Source: AB-137-C09 sp964458185
Lineage (GTDB): Bacteria > Pseudomonadota > Zetaproteobacteria > Mariprofundales > Mariprofundaceae
DNA: 64,000 nt
Direction: 5' to 3'
Assembly: GCA_964458185.1 (NCBI GenBank)
Contig: CAYWFG010000005.1
Location: 1 to 64,000 of the forward strand
Shown here: piece after piece, positions 36,931 through 45,495 of the stretch
How the letters are laid out: each line of letters opens with the position of its first letter
Position numbering within the stretch: the stretch's first letter is position 1
The notes under the pieces: generated by a model
Told to the model about the DNA's origin: nothing
Seen by the model: the letters and a program-made list of their open reading frames with translations, nothing else
Databases searched by the model: none
Program-made: the position numbers and the translations under genes

Positions 36931-38186
36931 TGGCAAAGCAAGATCAAGTTCTTGTTGGTGTAGATATCGGAACAAGCAAGATTGCCTGTGTCGTTGCAGA
37001 AGTAGGGCCTGGTGGTAAGCTGGATGTCATCGGTATTGGCAAACACCCATCGCGTGGCTTGCGCAAAGGCGTGGTGGTCAATATTGAAAGCACCGTAGAA
37101 TCTATTCGCTTGGCCGTAGAAGAAGCTGAATTGATGGCAGGCGTTGATATTCGCTCTGTCTTTGTTGGTATTGCAGGCAGTCATATTCGTGGTTACAATT
37201 CCAATGGGGTGGTAGCAACCAAAAATGGCGAAGTGACGCTGGATGATGTTACCCGTTCTATTGATGCTGCCAGTGCTATGGCGATTCCTGCTGATCAAAA
37301 AATCCTGCATATTTTACCGCAAGAATACATCATTGATGACCAAGATGGCATTCGTGAACCCGTGGGGATGAGCGGTATTCGCTTAGAAGCGCGCATTCAC
37401 ATGATTACAGGCGCGGTATCATCAGCGCAAAATTTGATTAAATGCTGCAATCGTTGCGAATTAGATGTATCTGACATGGTGCTGGAGCAGGTCGCATCCA
37501 GCGAAGCCGTCTTAAGCCAAGATGAAAAAGACATCGGCGTGGTGTTGATTGATATTGGTGGTGGAACCACTGATTTAGCGATTTTTATTGATGGTGCGAT
37601 TCGCCATACAGCAGTGATTCCCATTGGTGGCGACCATTTAACCAATGATTTGGTGGTCGGTCTGCGTACCTCCGCCAGAGAAGCTGATCAATTAAAAATC
37701 AAATACGGTGCTTGCATGGTAGAGATGACCGATCCTGATGAGGTTATTGATGTTCCCAGCGTGGGTGGTCGTCCGCCGCGCCCTATGCCTCGGCAGATTA
37801 TGGCACAAATTTTGGAGCCACGGGTACAAGAGCTGTTGGAGTTGGTAAAGATTGAAATTCAACGCTCTGGCTATCAAGAGTTGGTTGCTGCTGGGCTGGT
37901 ATTAACAGGCGGTAGCTCATTGCTTGAAGGCATGGTTGAACTGGCAGAAGAAACATTTGATGGCTTACCCGTGCGCATGGGCAAGCCGCAAGGCGTTGGT
38001 GGTTTGGTGGATGTGGTCTCTAGCCCGATGTATGCCACAGGCGTTGGATTGCTGATGTATGGCAACCGCTACCGACAGCGAGCAAGTAGCGGCAGTGTAG
38101 AACCTGCACGGCATAATATGGGGCGCGGTGCATCAAGAAACAGCTTGTGGCAACGCATGCGCCGATGGTTTGGGGACGAACATTGA
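36930..38186 (+). CDS. ftsA: Cell division actin-like protein FtsA
   Basis: The 418-residue protein tethers FtsZ to the membrane. Actin-fold nucleotide motifs are VGVDIGTSKIACVV and VLIDIGGGTTDLAIF; the FtsA-specific 1C domain and the stretch GLVLTGGSSLLEGM follow. The C-terminus SLWQRMRRWFGDE is a clear amphipathic membrane-targeting helix. The ATG at 36930 overlaps the ftsQ stop. Confidence 0.97.
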   Translation: MAKQDQVLVGVDIGTSKIACVVAEVGPGGKLDVIGIGKHPSRGLRKGVVVNIESTVESIRLAVEEAELMAGVDIRSVFVGIAGSHIRGYNSNGVVATKNGEVTLDDVTRSIDAASAMAIPADQKILHILPQEYIIDDQDGIREPVGMSGIRLEARIHMITGAVSSAQNLIKCCNRCELDVSDMVLEQVASSEAVLSQDEKDIGVVLIDIGGGTTDLAIFIDGAIRHTAVIPIGGDHLTNDLVVGLRTSAREADQLKIKYGACMVEMTDPDEVIDVPSVGGRPPRPMPRQIMAQILEPRVQELLELVKIEIQRSGYQELVAAGLVLTGGSSLLEGMVELAEETFDGLPVRMGKPQGVGGLVDVVSSPMYATGVGLLMYGNRYRQRASSGSVEPARHNMGRGASRNSLWQRMRRWFGDEH

Positions 38187-38221
38187 GCATTTTAATACCA
38201 CTTTTTTTAAAACGCTATAGT

Positions 38222-38250
38222 TTGTCACCAATTTTTACAACATACACAAT
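38222..38250 (+). promoter_or_regulatory. Candidate ftsZ promoter
   Basis: The 87-bp ftsA-ftsZ gap is the only real break in the cluster after mraZ. TTGTCA at 38222-38227 and CACAAT at 38245-38250 are 17 bp apart (5/6 and 4/6 matches to sigma-70). Transcription would start just before the AGGAGGG site of ftsZ. Confidence 0.45.
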
Positions 38251-38273
38251 AAACACAGCGGTAGGAGGGTAAG

Positions 38274-39500
38274 ATGTCGATATATTATGAATTGGATGAT
38301 ACCAGTGGCTTAACAGCCAATATAAAAGTTATTGGTATTGGCGGTGGCGGTGGCAATGCCCTCAATAATATGATTGACCAACGGCTTAGTGGGGTAGAAT
38401 TTATTGTCGCCAATACGGATGCACAAGCCATTGAACGCAGCAAGGCAGATGTTCGTTTGCAATTGGGTACGGAACACACCCGTGGCTTAGGTGCTGGTGC
38501 TAACCCTGCGATTGGTCGTGAATCCGCTGAAGCTGAAAAAGATCAAATCCGTGATCTCTTGCAACAAACTGATATGGTGTTTATCACCGCTGGCATGGGC
38601 GGTGGTACGGGTACGGGGGCTGCGCCTGTTATCGCTGAAATCGCTAAAGAAATGGGTATTCTTACCGTTGCTGTGGTGACTAAACCCTTTGGCTTTGAAG
38701 GTCGCAAACGCATGCGTCAAGCAGAAGAAGGCATTGCCGAGTTGCGCCAGCATGTTGATACGTTAATTACCATTCCCAACCAAAAGTTGATTGGTGCAGT
38801 AGGTAAAAACACCCCCTTGATGGAAGCTTTTCGTAAAGCCGATGAGGTTTTATTGCAAGCCGTTCGCGGTATCTCTGATTTAATCGCTAATTCAGGGTAT
38901 ATCAATGTGGATTTTGCAGATGTTCGTTCGGTAATGAGTGAAAATCGCGGTATTGCCATGATGGGTGCTGGTGTTGCCAGTGGTGAAAATCGTGCCTGTG
39001 CGGCAGTCGAAATGGCGATTTCTTCACCGCTGCTAGAAGACATGGATATTCATGGTGCGCAGGGTATTTTAATTAATGTTACAGGCTCTTCTGAAATGGG
39101 TCTTCATGAAGTCACCGAGGCGGTGTCGATTATTGAAAATATGGTCGATGAAGATGCCAATATTATTTTTGGTTGTGTCAATGACGATGCCTTGGGCGAT
39201 GAGTTATTGGTCACGGTTGTGGCAACAGGTTTGTGTGAATCAGCGATGAAAAAACCTACAACGATGCCACGCAACGAGCCTAAGCGCGTAGCAATGCCAA
39301 CCGCTGCGGCAGCCCCTTCACGGGCAACTACAGCACCAAACATTCCTATGGGTTCACGCTTTGATTACCGCAATGCAGGCACAGGCGAAGCTGCACCGAC
39401 TACGCCGAGCCGCTCTAGCCGAAAAGCTTCTAATGCTGTGTCTGCCTATGATGAAGAGCAGTTGTCGATCCCAACATGGATCCGTAAACAAGCTGATTAA
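38274..39500 (+). CDS. ftsZ: Cell division tubulin homologue FtsZ
   Basis: The 408-residue GTPase forms the Z ring. It has IKVIGIGGGGGNALNNMI, the tubulin signature GGGTGTGAAPVIAEIAKE, the T7 loop region NVDFADVRSVM, an unstructured linker (about 320-395) and the C-terminal binding peptide LSIPTWIRKQAD for FtsA/ZipA. The start has a strong AGGAGGG site. No lpxC follows, unlike in many Gammaproteobacteria. Confidence 0.98.
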   Translation: MSIYYELDDTSGLTANIKVIGIGGGGGNALNNMIDQRLSGVEFIVANTDAQAIERSKADVRLQLGTEHTRGLGAGANPAIGRESAEAEKDQIRDLLQQTDMVFITAGMGGGTGTGAAPVIAEIAKEMGILTVAVVTKPFGFEGRKRMRQAEEGIAELRQHVDTLITIPNQKLIGAVGKNTPLMEAFRKADEVLLQAVRGISDLIANSGYINVDFADVRSVMSENRGIAMMGAGVASGENRACAAVEMAISSPLLEDMDIHGAQGILINVTGSSEMGLHEVTEAVSIIENMVDEDANIIFGCVNDDALGDELLVTVVATGLCESAMKKPTTMPRNEPKRVAMPTAAAAPSRATTAPNIPMGSRFDYRNAGTGEAAPTTPSRSSRKASNAVSAYDEEQLSIPTWIRKQAD

Positions 39501-39516
39501 TCTGCGCTGATTTGCC

Positions 39517-40290
39517 GTGCTAAAGGTTGCAACGCTTAATCGTGGACTTGCTTATGGTGAGGGCTGCTTTGAAACCTTTCGTGTTATTGATGGCTGTGTT
39601 TTTGCCTTACCCCAGCACCAACAGCGTTTAACCCGTGCGGCGGCGGAATTTGGTTGGTCTGTTGATGCCAGACTATTGCTTGATGATGCCATAGCTAAGG
39701 CAAAACAAGAAGGCGATGATGTATTGGTTCGGCTAACATTAACGGGGGGGGATGCACCATGGGGTGTACTGCCACCAATCAATGCCATGCCGACAACATG
39801 GTTGCAGTCGATGCCTACGCCGACCCGCTCGCCTTTGCATCTTCGTATGATTGATTGTGGCAACACAGCATTACGCCGCAGAGATGTGAAGCGAAATGCA
39901 GATTATGCTGACCCCTTGCGTATTTATCAGCAGTCACGCCAGCAATTACATGATGATGAGCAAATGCTTTTTTGTGCCGATAACAAAATGATCAGTACGA
40001 TGACAGCAAACCTCATTGTTTATGACCAAGGGCAATGGATAACCCCTGAAGATAATCATCTATTAACTGGCATTGTTCGCCATGCATTACTGCAAGAGAA
40101 ACACATTATTGTTAAACCTTGTTGGCAGAGTTTAGCCAAGTCCTGCGAAGCGATGGCATGTATCAACAGTGGTGTTTTCATCCAGCCTGTCGCTGCTATC
40201 AATGGTCGCCCCTTAGCCAGTCAACATCATGCCTTTGAGTCATTGTATGATTTTTTCAAACATCAAAAAGGCGTTCCTGTATGCCTATAA
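39517..40290 (+). CDS. PabC-like class IV PLP enzyme (aminodeoxychorismate lyase family)
   Basis: The 257-residue protein has the fold-IV N-terminus LNRGLAYGEGCFETFRVIDG and a PLP lysine candidate K125 (DVKRNADYADPLRIY). Its position just before mltG matches the pabC-mltG pair of E. coli, where PabC makes p-aminobenzoate for folate. The Glu that normally contacts the PLP ring nitrogen (E in WVTECCAANLF of E. coli PabC) is Ser160 here (MISTMTANL), so activity is uncertain. The start is GTG at 39517 with no clear ribosome site. Its 3' end overlaps mltG by 10 bp. Confidence 0.72.
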   Translation: MLKVATLNRGLAYGEGCFETFRVIDGCVFALPQHQQRLTRAAAEFGWSVDARLLLDDAIAKAKQEGDDVLVRLTLTGGDAPWGVLPPINAMPTTWLQSMPTPTRSPLHLRMIDCGNTALRRRDVKRNADYADPLRIYQQSRQQLHDDEQMLFCADNKMISTMTANLIVYDQGQWITPEDNHLLTGIVRHALLQEKHIIVKPCWQSLAKSCEAMACINSGVFIQPVAAINGRPLASQHHAFESLYDFFKHQKGVPVCL

Positions 40291-41258
40291 CACCTTGGCG
40301 AATCACACGCTATGTCAGTGCTTTTGTGATTTTATCGAGTGTTATTATCAGTGGTTTATGCTGGCAATATGATCGTCTTATTCATCAACAGCAAGATGTT
40401 GATTCATCTTCTATCGTTATTGCATCAGGCAGTAGTCTTGAGCATATAGCGACTGTATTACAGAAAAAAAAAATCATTACATCAGCCTATATTTTTCGTC
40501 TTTACGCCCGCTGGGAACGGCAGCAGGGCAACATTCAAGCAGGAGAATTCCTCTTTGATGGCAAGCTCAATATGATTCAAGTATTGCAAACGCTGGTGAC
40601 AGGCAAGGTGATACAGCATCATGTTACCATTGTGGAAGGATTGCGTACTACGCAAGTGTTGGAATCTCTAGCCACACAAACAAGCAGTGATATTAAGCGT
40701 TGGCAAACGGCGATAACCACCTTGCTTGGTGATCAGCAAGAAGGCTATTTATTGCCAGAGACCTACAATTATGTAAAACCCATCAAGCCATTGGCTTTAT
40801 TACAAAAAATGATTCAAGCGCAACAAGCCATCATGGATGAGTTGCATATTCAAAATCCACAACAAATTCGCATCATGGCTTCTATTATTGAAAAAGAAAC
40901 AGCCGTTGATGCTGAACGTCCCATTATTGCCTCGGTGATTAAAAACCGCTTGAAAAAAGGCATGCCGTTGCAAATGGATCCGACGGTGATTTATGGCTTA
41001 TGGCGCACACAGGGAACATTCTCGGGCAATATTCACCGTTTAGACTTACAGCATGACACACCGTGGAACAGTTATACCCGCAGAGGTCTGCCTGTATCCC
41101 CTATTTGCAACCCTAGCCGCAGCAGTTTGCAAGCTGCTGCTGACCCTGCAGATACCAAGTTTTTATTTTTTGTTGCCAATGGCAAAGGTGGTCATACCTT
41201 TGCTCGTACCCACAAACAACATCAGCGTAATGTTCGCCGCTGGCTGCGAGGGCAATAA
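40281..41258 (+). CDS. mltG: Endolytic peptidoglycan transglycosylase MltG (YceG-like)
   Basis: The 325-residue inner-membrane protein has one N-terminal transmembrane helix (about 9-28), a LysM-like region and the YceG catalytic domain, with the conserved Glu in MASIIEKETAVDAERPIIASVIKNRL and the MDPTVIYGL and NSYTRRGLPVSPICNPS motifs. It cuts nascent glycan strands in the periplasm. It overlaps the PabC-like gene, and no tmk gene follows. Confidence 0.94.
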   Translation: MPITPWRITRYVSAFVILSSVIISGLCWQYDRLIHQQQDVDSSSIVIASGSSLEHIATVLQKKKIITSAYIFRLYARWERQQGNIQAGEFLFDGKLNMIQVLQTLVTGKVIQHHVTIVEGLRTTQVLESLATQTSSDIKRWQTAITTLLGDQQEGYLLPETYNYVKPIKPLALLQKMIQAQQAIMDELHIQNPQQIRIMASIIEKETAVDAERPIIASVIKNRLKKGMPLQMDPTVIYGLWRTQGTFSGNIHRLDLQHDTPWNSYTRRGLPVSPICNPSRSSLQAAADPADTKFLFFVANGKGGHTFARTHKQHQRNVRRWLRGQ

Positions 41259-41302
41259 TTGACTAGCCTTGCACACAAAATACGGTCAGGGAGTTATCTT
41301 TT

Positions 41303-41791
41303 TTGAAAGTAATGTTTTTTGTTCGCAGCATAGTTCTCTTGTATGCCGTGCTATTATTGTCATCTTGCGAAAACGATAACGTCACCCAAATCGAATGGAT
41401 GATTCCAATGCAGCCTAGCAATGATCGCCATACAACATCCAGCTTAGATCAAGCCATGCCCGATTGGGCAAACAAAGAAGGGATGTCTGTTGAGCTGATG
41501 CTGTTAAGCAAAAGTCTTGCCAAAACATGGTCATACAGCATAAAAAAAGGCGTGGTCATTAGGCATCGTGATTTATCCATAGAACTACTGGGTGTGTCGC
41601 AACATTTACGTGTGAGCAAAGATGGTTATATTGAAGACCCATCGGTTGATAATCCTGCTGCTTTTGTGCGGATTTTTAAAGGGAAAAGCCATCATATTGT
41701 TTATGAAGGTTGGTTGTACCAAGAATTCCCTGAACTTTTTGGGCTAGAAGACCCTGAATGGCAACTGTGGCTGAAGCATGTAAGCCCTTGA
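41303..41791 (+). CDS. DUF2155-like lipoprotein
   Basis: The 162-residue protein has a lipoprotein signal (hydrophobic stretch then VLLLSSC, Cys at residue 22), so it should be anchored to a membrane. The C-terminal half (SIELLGVSQHLRV ... AFVRIFKG ... VYEGWLYQEFPELFGLEDPEWQLWL) matches the pattern of DUF2155, whose function is unknown. The start is TTG at 41303 with GGGAG 8 bases upstream; an ATG at 41312 is the alternative. DUF2155 proteins are best known from Alphaproteobacteria, which bears on lineage. Confidence 0.62.
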   Translation: MKVMFFVRSIVLLYAVLLLSSCENDNVTQIEWMIPMQPSNDRHTTSSLDQAMPDWANKEGMSVELMLLSKSLAKTWSYSIKKGVVIRHRDLSIELLGVSQHLRVSKDGYIEDPSVDNPAAFVRIFKGKSHHIVYEGWLYQEFPELFGLEDPEWQLWLKHVSP

Positions 41792-41830
41792 TTTTGTATA
41801 AATATATTTTTTATGGAGTAATGATTACCA

Positions 41831-42328
41831 ATGATTAATTTTGAATTCGCCCCTTGGGGGCTTTTTTTTGCAGGTTTGATGTATGTGATTGGCAATGGCG
41901 TGTGGGTGAATCATGCTGTACGTCGCCGCCGTTGGTTGGGTTGGGTGTTGTGGTCGTTGTTGGGTGTATTGTTGTTGGTGTTGGCAGCGGCTTTTGATGG
42001 TCGCATGGACGGTGGCGATGCGACCATCATGGATCGTTTGACCATGGTTGACCCTGAAAATCACTGGATTGCATTAACTTTGTTTGCGTTATTATCTGTG
42101 CCTGGGGCTGCGTGTGTTTGGTTGAATCAATCTGTCCGTTGGACGCGCATGGCATTGCTATTGCCTGCTTTGTTAATATTTTTACCGATGGGGCAACAGT
42201 TAGCAAACCCTAATGATGATTATTTAATGCTTACTATTGGCGTGACCTTGGCTGTATGTGCTTCGTTAGTACTTTGGCAAAGTCTGTTGGATCATGAGCC
42301 TTTTCGGCATAGTAAACCAGCAACCTAA
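41831..42328 (+). CDS. Unknown inner-membrane protein
   Basis: I do not recognise this 165-residue protein. It has four to five hydrophobic segments (about 8-26, 34-53, 76-96, 103-121 and 129-148) and an Arg-rich loop (AVRRRRW) after the first. The ATG at 41831 has only a distant GGAG 12 bases upstream, and a terminator-like hairpin overlaps codons 7-13, so the true start may be the ATG at 41879. It lies between the DUF2155 lipoprotein and the CDF exporter, all on one strand. Confidence 0.6.
   Translation: MINFEFAPWGLFFAGLMYVIGNGVWVNHAVRRRRWLGWVLWSLLGVLLLVLAAAFDGRMDGGDATIMDRLTMVDPENHWIALTLFALLSVPGAACVWLNQSVRWTRMALLLPALLIFLPMGQQLANPNDDYLMLTIGVTLAVCASLVLWQSLLDHEPFRHSKPAT
41849..41869 (+). terminator. 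Intrinsic-terminator-like hairpin at the start of a gene
   Basis: GCCCC (41849-41853), loop TTG, GGGGC (41857-41861), then eight T's (41862-41869). It is shaped like a rho-independent terminator 58 bp after the DUF2155 gene, but it overlaps the first codons of the next predicted gene. It may end the upstream transcript, attenuate the next gene, or show that the next gene starts further on. Confidence 0.6.
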
Positions 42329-42346
42329 AGGGTTTATACAAATACC

Positions 42347-43270
42347 ATGACGGATGTTGTTCGCGTCTCTGCTGAAACTGAACGCTTAATGCGCTTGGCA
42401 ACTTGGGCATCGGTGTCGGTGGCGAGCATTTTGATTATTGCTAAGTTATTGGCGTGGTTCACCACTGATTCGATCAGTGTACTGGCAACGCTGTTGGACT
42501 CTTGTTTGGATGTGTTTGCTTCGTTACTCAATATGTTTGCAGTGCGTCATGCTTTGACCCCCCCCGATGAAGAGCATCGTTTTGGTCATGGTAAGGCAGA
42601 AGCCCTTGCAGGCTTAGGACAATCCATGTTTATCATGGGGTCAGCACTGTTTCTTATCTTAGAAAGTCTACGCCGTTTATGGCATCCTCAAGCGGTTCAA
42701 CAAGTTGATGTTGGCATCATGATCATGGTCTTTTCCATTGTTCTTACGATGGTATTATTGATGTTTCAACGGCATGTTATTCAACAAACAAATTCTACCG
42801 CGATTCGTGCGGATGCATTGCATTATCAAAGTGATTTGTATGCCAATGCTGCTGTTATTGCTGCCCTTGCCCTTGCGGCATGGGGGTGGCATGGTTTTGA
42901 TGCACTCTTTGGTTTAGGCATTGCGGTGTTTATTTTGTACGGTGCTTGGGGAATTATTCACCAAGCATGGGATGAGTTGATGGACCGTGAACTCCCTGAC
43001 GAAGACCGTGAAAAAATTGAAGGGCTAGTATTGTTGCATCCTGATACTGAAAGCGTGCATGATTTGCGCACCCGAAAATCAGGACTGCGTTATTATATTC
43101 AATTGCACTTGGTGCTTGATGCCGATATGCCACTGCATGAGGCGCATCGCATTGCCGACGAAGTCGAGGCGCGTATCCAACAAGCGTTTCCTTCTGCTGA
43201 TATTTTAATTCATCAAGATCCCTCAGGTTTGGTTGAGCCCTTGGCGGAGCATGAGCGGTCAGGTGATTAG
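42347..43270 (+). CDS. Cation diffusion facilitator (FieF-like metal exporter)
   Basis: The 307-residue protein has six transmembrane helices and the CDF metal site: D51-x-x-x-D55 in helix 2 (LLDSCLDVF) and H-x-x-x-D in helix 5 (HYQSDLYAN), plus HRFGHGKAEALAGL. The DD-HD set matches FieF-type Zn/Fe/Cd exporters. A cytoplasmic ferredoxin-like domain (about 210-290) follows. It exports divalent metal using the proton gradient. Its 3' end is the left border of the accessory island, and its last ~20 bases are shared with the HTH relic frame. Confidence 0.92.
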   Translation: MTDVVRVSAETERLMRLATWASVSVASILIIAKLLAWFTTDSISVLATLLDSCLDVFASLLNMFAVRHALTPPDEEHRFGHGKAEALAGLGQSMFIMGSALFLILESLRRLWHPQAVQQVDVGIMIMVFSIVLTMVLLMFQRHVIQQTNSTAIRADALHYQSDLYANAAVIAALALAAWGWHGFDALFGLGIAVFILYGAWGIIHQAWDELMDRELPDEDREKIEGLVLLHPDTESVHDLRTRKSGLRYYIQLHLVLDADMPLHEAHRIADEVEARIQQAFPSADILIHQDPSGLVEPLAEHERSGD

Positions 43271-43517
43271 TGGAAATGATCTTTTTATTGCTTTGTTAGC
43301 CAAAGAGACAGGCGCAGCAACGCTCATCGAAGTAGCCGAACACTTCAACCGTGATATTGCCACGATAAGTGGGGCTGTTAGCCGCATTCGCAAACGTTCA
43401 CTCATCGACGGTGAGTTTAACTCAAGGAATAATATTTTGTTTGCCGAATTTGCATCTATTCGGAATAAACACAATAGGACGAAGCCTGCGCCCGTTTACT
43501 ATAAAAGAGAAAACTAA
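43251..43517 (+). pseudogene. HTH relic resembling the tail of a REP-associated (RAYT) transposase
   Basis: An 88-codon frame overlapping the end of the CDF gene reads LFIALLAKETGAATLIEVAEHFNRDIATISGAVSRIRKR, which looks like the DnaA-type HTH found at the C-terminus of many REP-associated tyrosine transposases. No HUH catalytic domain lies upstream, because the CDF gene is there. It therefore looks like a 3' fragment left by an insertion or deletion. It could instead be a small stand-alone DNA-binding protein controlling the downstream mod gene. Confidence 0.4.
43473..43500 (+). repeat. Left copy of a ~30-bp direct repeat flanking the R-M module
   Basis: AATAGGAC-GAAGCCTGCGCCCG followed by TTTACT matches 48883-48912 (AATAGAACGGAAGCCTGCCC then CCGTTCTTCT) with a few substitutions and one indel. 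The copies have the same orientation and lie about 5.4 kb apart, one before mod and one after the zinc-ribbon gene. Confidence 0.7.
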
Positions 43518-43519
43518 AC

Positions 43520-45484
43520 ATGAAAAAACTGAAAATGCAGACGCCCAATAGTACGGCGCAGAATATTGAACAGATTGCCAAACTATTTCCCTATGTGCTG
43601 ACTGAAACAGTAGATGATGCTGGCAACCTTAAAAAAGCCATTGATTTTGACCTGCTTAAACAGTGTTTGTCTAATGTACTGGTTGACGATGAAAATGAAC
43701 GCTATCGCTTAGACTGGCCGGGTAAAAAAGCTGCCTTGTTAAAGGCGAATACGCCTATCACTACAACCCTGCGCCCTTGCCGAGAAGAGAGTGTCAATTT
43801 TGATACGACCGAGAATATCTATATAGAAGGGGATAACTTTGAAGTCTTGAAGATTTTGCAGGAGTCCTATCTTGGCAAGGTTAAGATAATCTATATCGAT
43901 CCGCCTTATAATACGGGTAAGGATTTTATCTATAAAGATAATTTTAAGGTGAGTAAAGAAGAGTACGAGGAAGAGATTGGTGCGGTTGATGATGAGGGTG
44001 AAAAACTGTTTAGAAATACAGATTCCAATGGGAGGTTTCATTCTGACTGGTTGAGTATGATGTATGAGCGGTTGGTGATTGCACGGGATTTACTTAGGGA
44101 TGATGGGGTTATTTTTATTAGTATTGATGGCAATGAACTATCAAATGTCCAAAAGATATGTGATGAACTCTTCGGAGAGGAAAATCTTGTCGGAAATATT
44201 ATTTGGAGAAACGTTACAGATAATAATCCTTCAAATATTGCTACAGAGCATGAATATATTGTGGTTTATGCTAAATCAAAAGCAAATCTTGAACCAGTAT
44301 GGAAATCAAAACTATCGGATGTAAAAGCTCTTCTAGTTGATATTGGAAATGAGTTGATTGGAAAATATCAGGATCAAGAAACTCTCCAGGCAAAGTATTC
44401 AGAATGGTTTCGGGAAAACAAATCCCAAATGGGGATGTTAGACAGGTATAAGTATATTGATCAAGGGGGCGTTTATACGGGTAGCCAAAGTGTTCATAAC
44501 CCTGGGAAAGAAGGTTATAGGTATGATGTTATTCATCCTGACACACAAAAGGTCTGTAAAGAACCATTAATGGGTTACCGTTTTCCAGAAGTTACTATAA
44601 ATAAACTGCTTGAGGAAGGGAAAATCCTTTTTGGAAATGATCATAACAAGATTATCGAGTTGAAGGTTTATGCAAAAGATTATTTAGAGAAACTATCAAG
44701 CGTAGAGATACTTGATGGACGGCTCGGAGCCTATGATGTTAGGCAACTATTCTTAGAGAACACCAAAGTCTTTACCAACCCAAAGCCTGTTGTACTAATA
44801 AAGAAATATTTATCTTTTATTTTATCCGATTCAGACATTATCCTAGACTTCTTCGCTGGTTCCGCCACCACCGCCCATGCAGTCATGCAACTCAACGCTG
44901 AAGACAACGGCAATCGCAAATTCATCATGGTGCAACTCCCAGAAAAAACCGATGAAAAATCAGAAGCCTATAAAGCAGGTTACAAAACCATAGCTGAAAT
45001 AGGCAAAGAAAGAATCCGCCGCGCAGGACAAAAAATAATAGCAGCGAACCAAGATAAAGACGGTATTGAACATTTAGATATTGGTTTTCGGGTCTACAAA
45101 ACCGACACCACCAATATGAAGGATGTCTATTATCACCCAGTGGAATTGAGGCAAAAGGATTTTTTTTATTCCATTAGCAACATCAAAGAAGACCGTACCC
45201 CAGATGATTTACTTACCCAGATAATCCTTGATCTTGGCTTGGAACTTAATCTACCCATTGAGAAAAAAGAGATACTCGGTCATACTGTTTTTATTGTCCA
45301 AACTAACGCCTTGGTTGCCTGTTTTGATGATGATATCAACTTTAAAATCATTGACGAAATAGCAGCGCTATCCCCCTTCAAGGTCGTTTTCAAAGATGCC
45401 AGTTTTAACGATGATAAAGATAGAATCAATGTGGAAGAGCGGTTTAAGCGGTTGTCTCCTGAGACTGTCATTACGGTGATATAA
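43520..45484 (+). CDS. mod: Type III restriction-modification DNA methyltransferase (Mod)
   Basis: The 654-residue protein is a beta-class N6-adenine methyltransferase: catalytic DPPY at 127-130 (IIYIDPPYNTGKDF) comes first, then a variable target-recognition region (about 230-420), then the SAM-binding DFFAGSATTAHAV at 443-455. This order and length are typical of type III Mod subunits, which set the recognition site. The target sequence cannot be read from the protein. It lies 11 bp before res. A+T-rich codon use in the recognition region differs from the flanking housekeeping genes and suggests horizontal transfer. Confidence 0.95.
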   Translation: MKKLKMQTPNSTAQNIEQIAKLFPYVLTETVDDAGNLKKAIDFDLLKQCLSNVLVDDENERYRLDWPGKKAALLKANTPITTTLRPCREESVNFDTTENIYIEGDNFEVLKILQESYLGKVKIIYIDPPYNTGKDFIYKDNFKVSKEEYEEEIGAVDDEGEKLFRNTDSNGRFHSDWLSMMYERLVIARDLLRDDGVIFISIDGNELSNVQKICDELFGEENLVGNIIWRNVTDNNPSNIATEHEYIVVYAKSKANLEPVWKSKLSDVKALLVDIGNELIGKYQDQETLQAKYSEWFRENKSQMGMLDRYKYIDQGGVYTGSQSVHNPGKEGYRYDVIHPDTQKVCKEPLMGYRFPEVTINKLLEEGKILFGNDHNKIIELKVYAKDYLEKLSSVEILDGRLGAYDVRQLFLENTKVFTNPKPVVLIKKYLSFILSDSDIILDFFAGSATTAHAVMQLNAEDNGNRKFIMVQLPEKTDEKSEAYKAGYKTIAEIGKERIRRAGQKIIAANQDKDGIEHLDIGFRVYKTDTTNMKDVYYHPVELRQKDFFYSISNIKEDRTPDDLLTQIILDLGLELNLPIEKKEILGHTVFIVQTNALVACFDDDINFKIIDEIAALSPFKVVFKDASFNDDKDRINVEERFKRLSPETVITVI

Positions 45485-45495
45485 GGAGAGATCTG

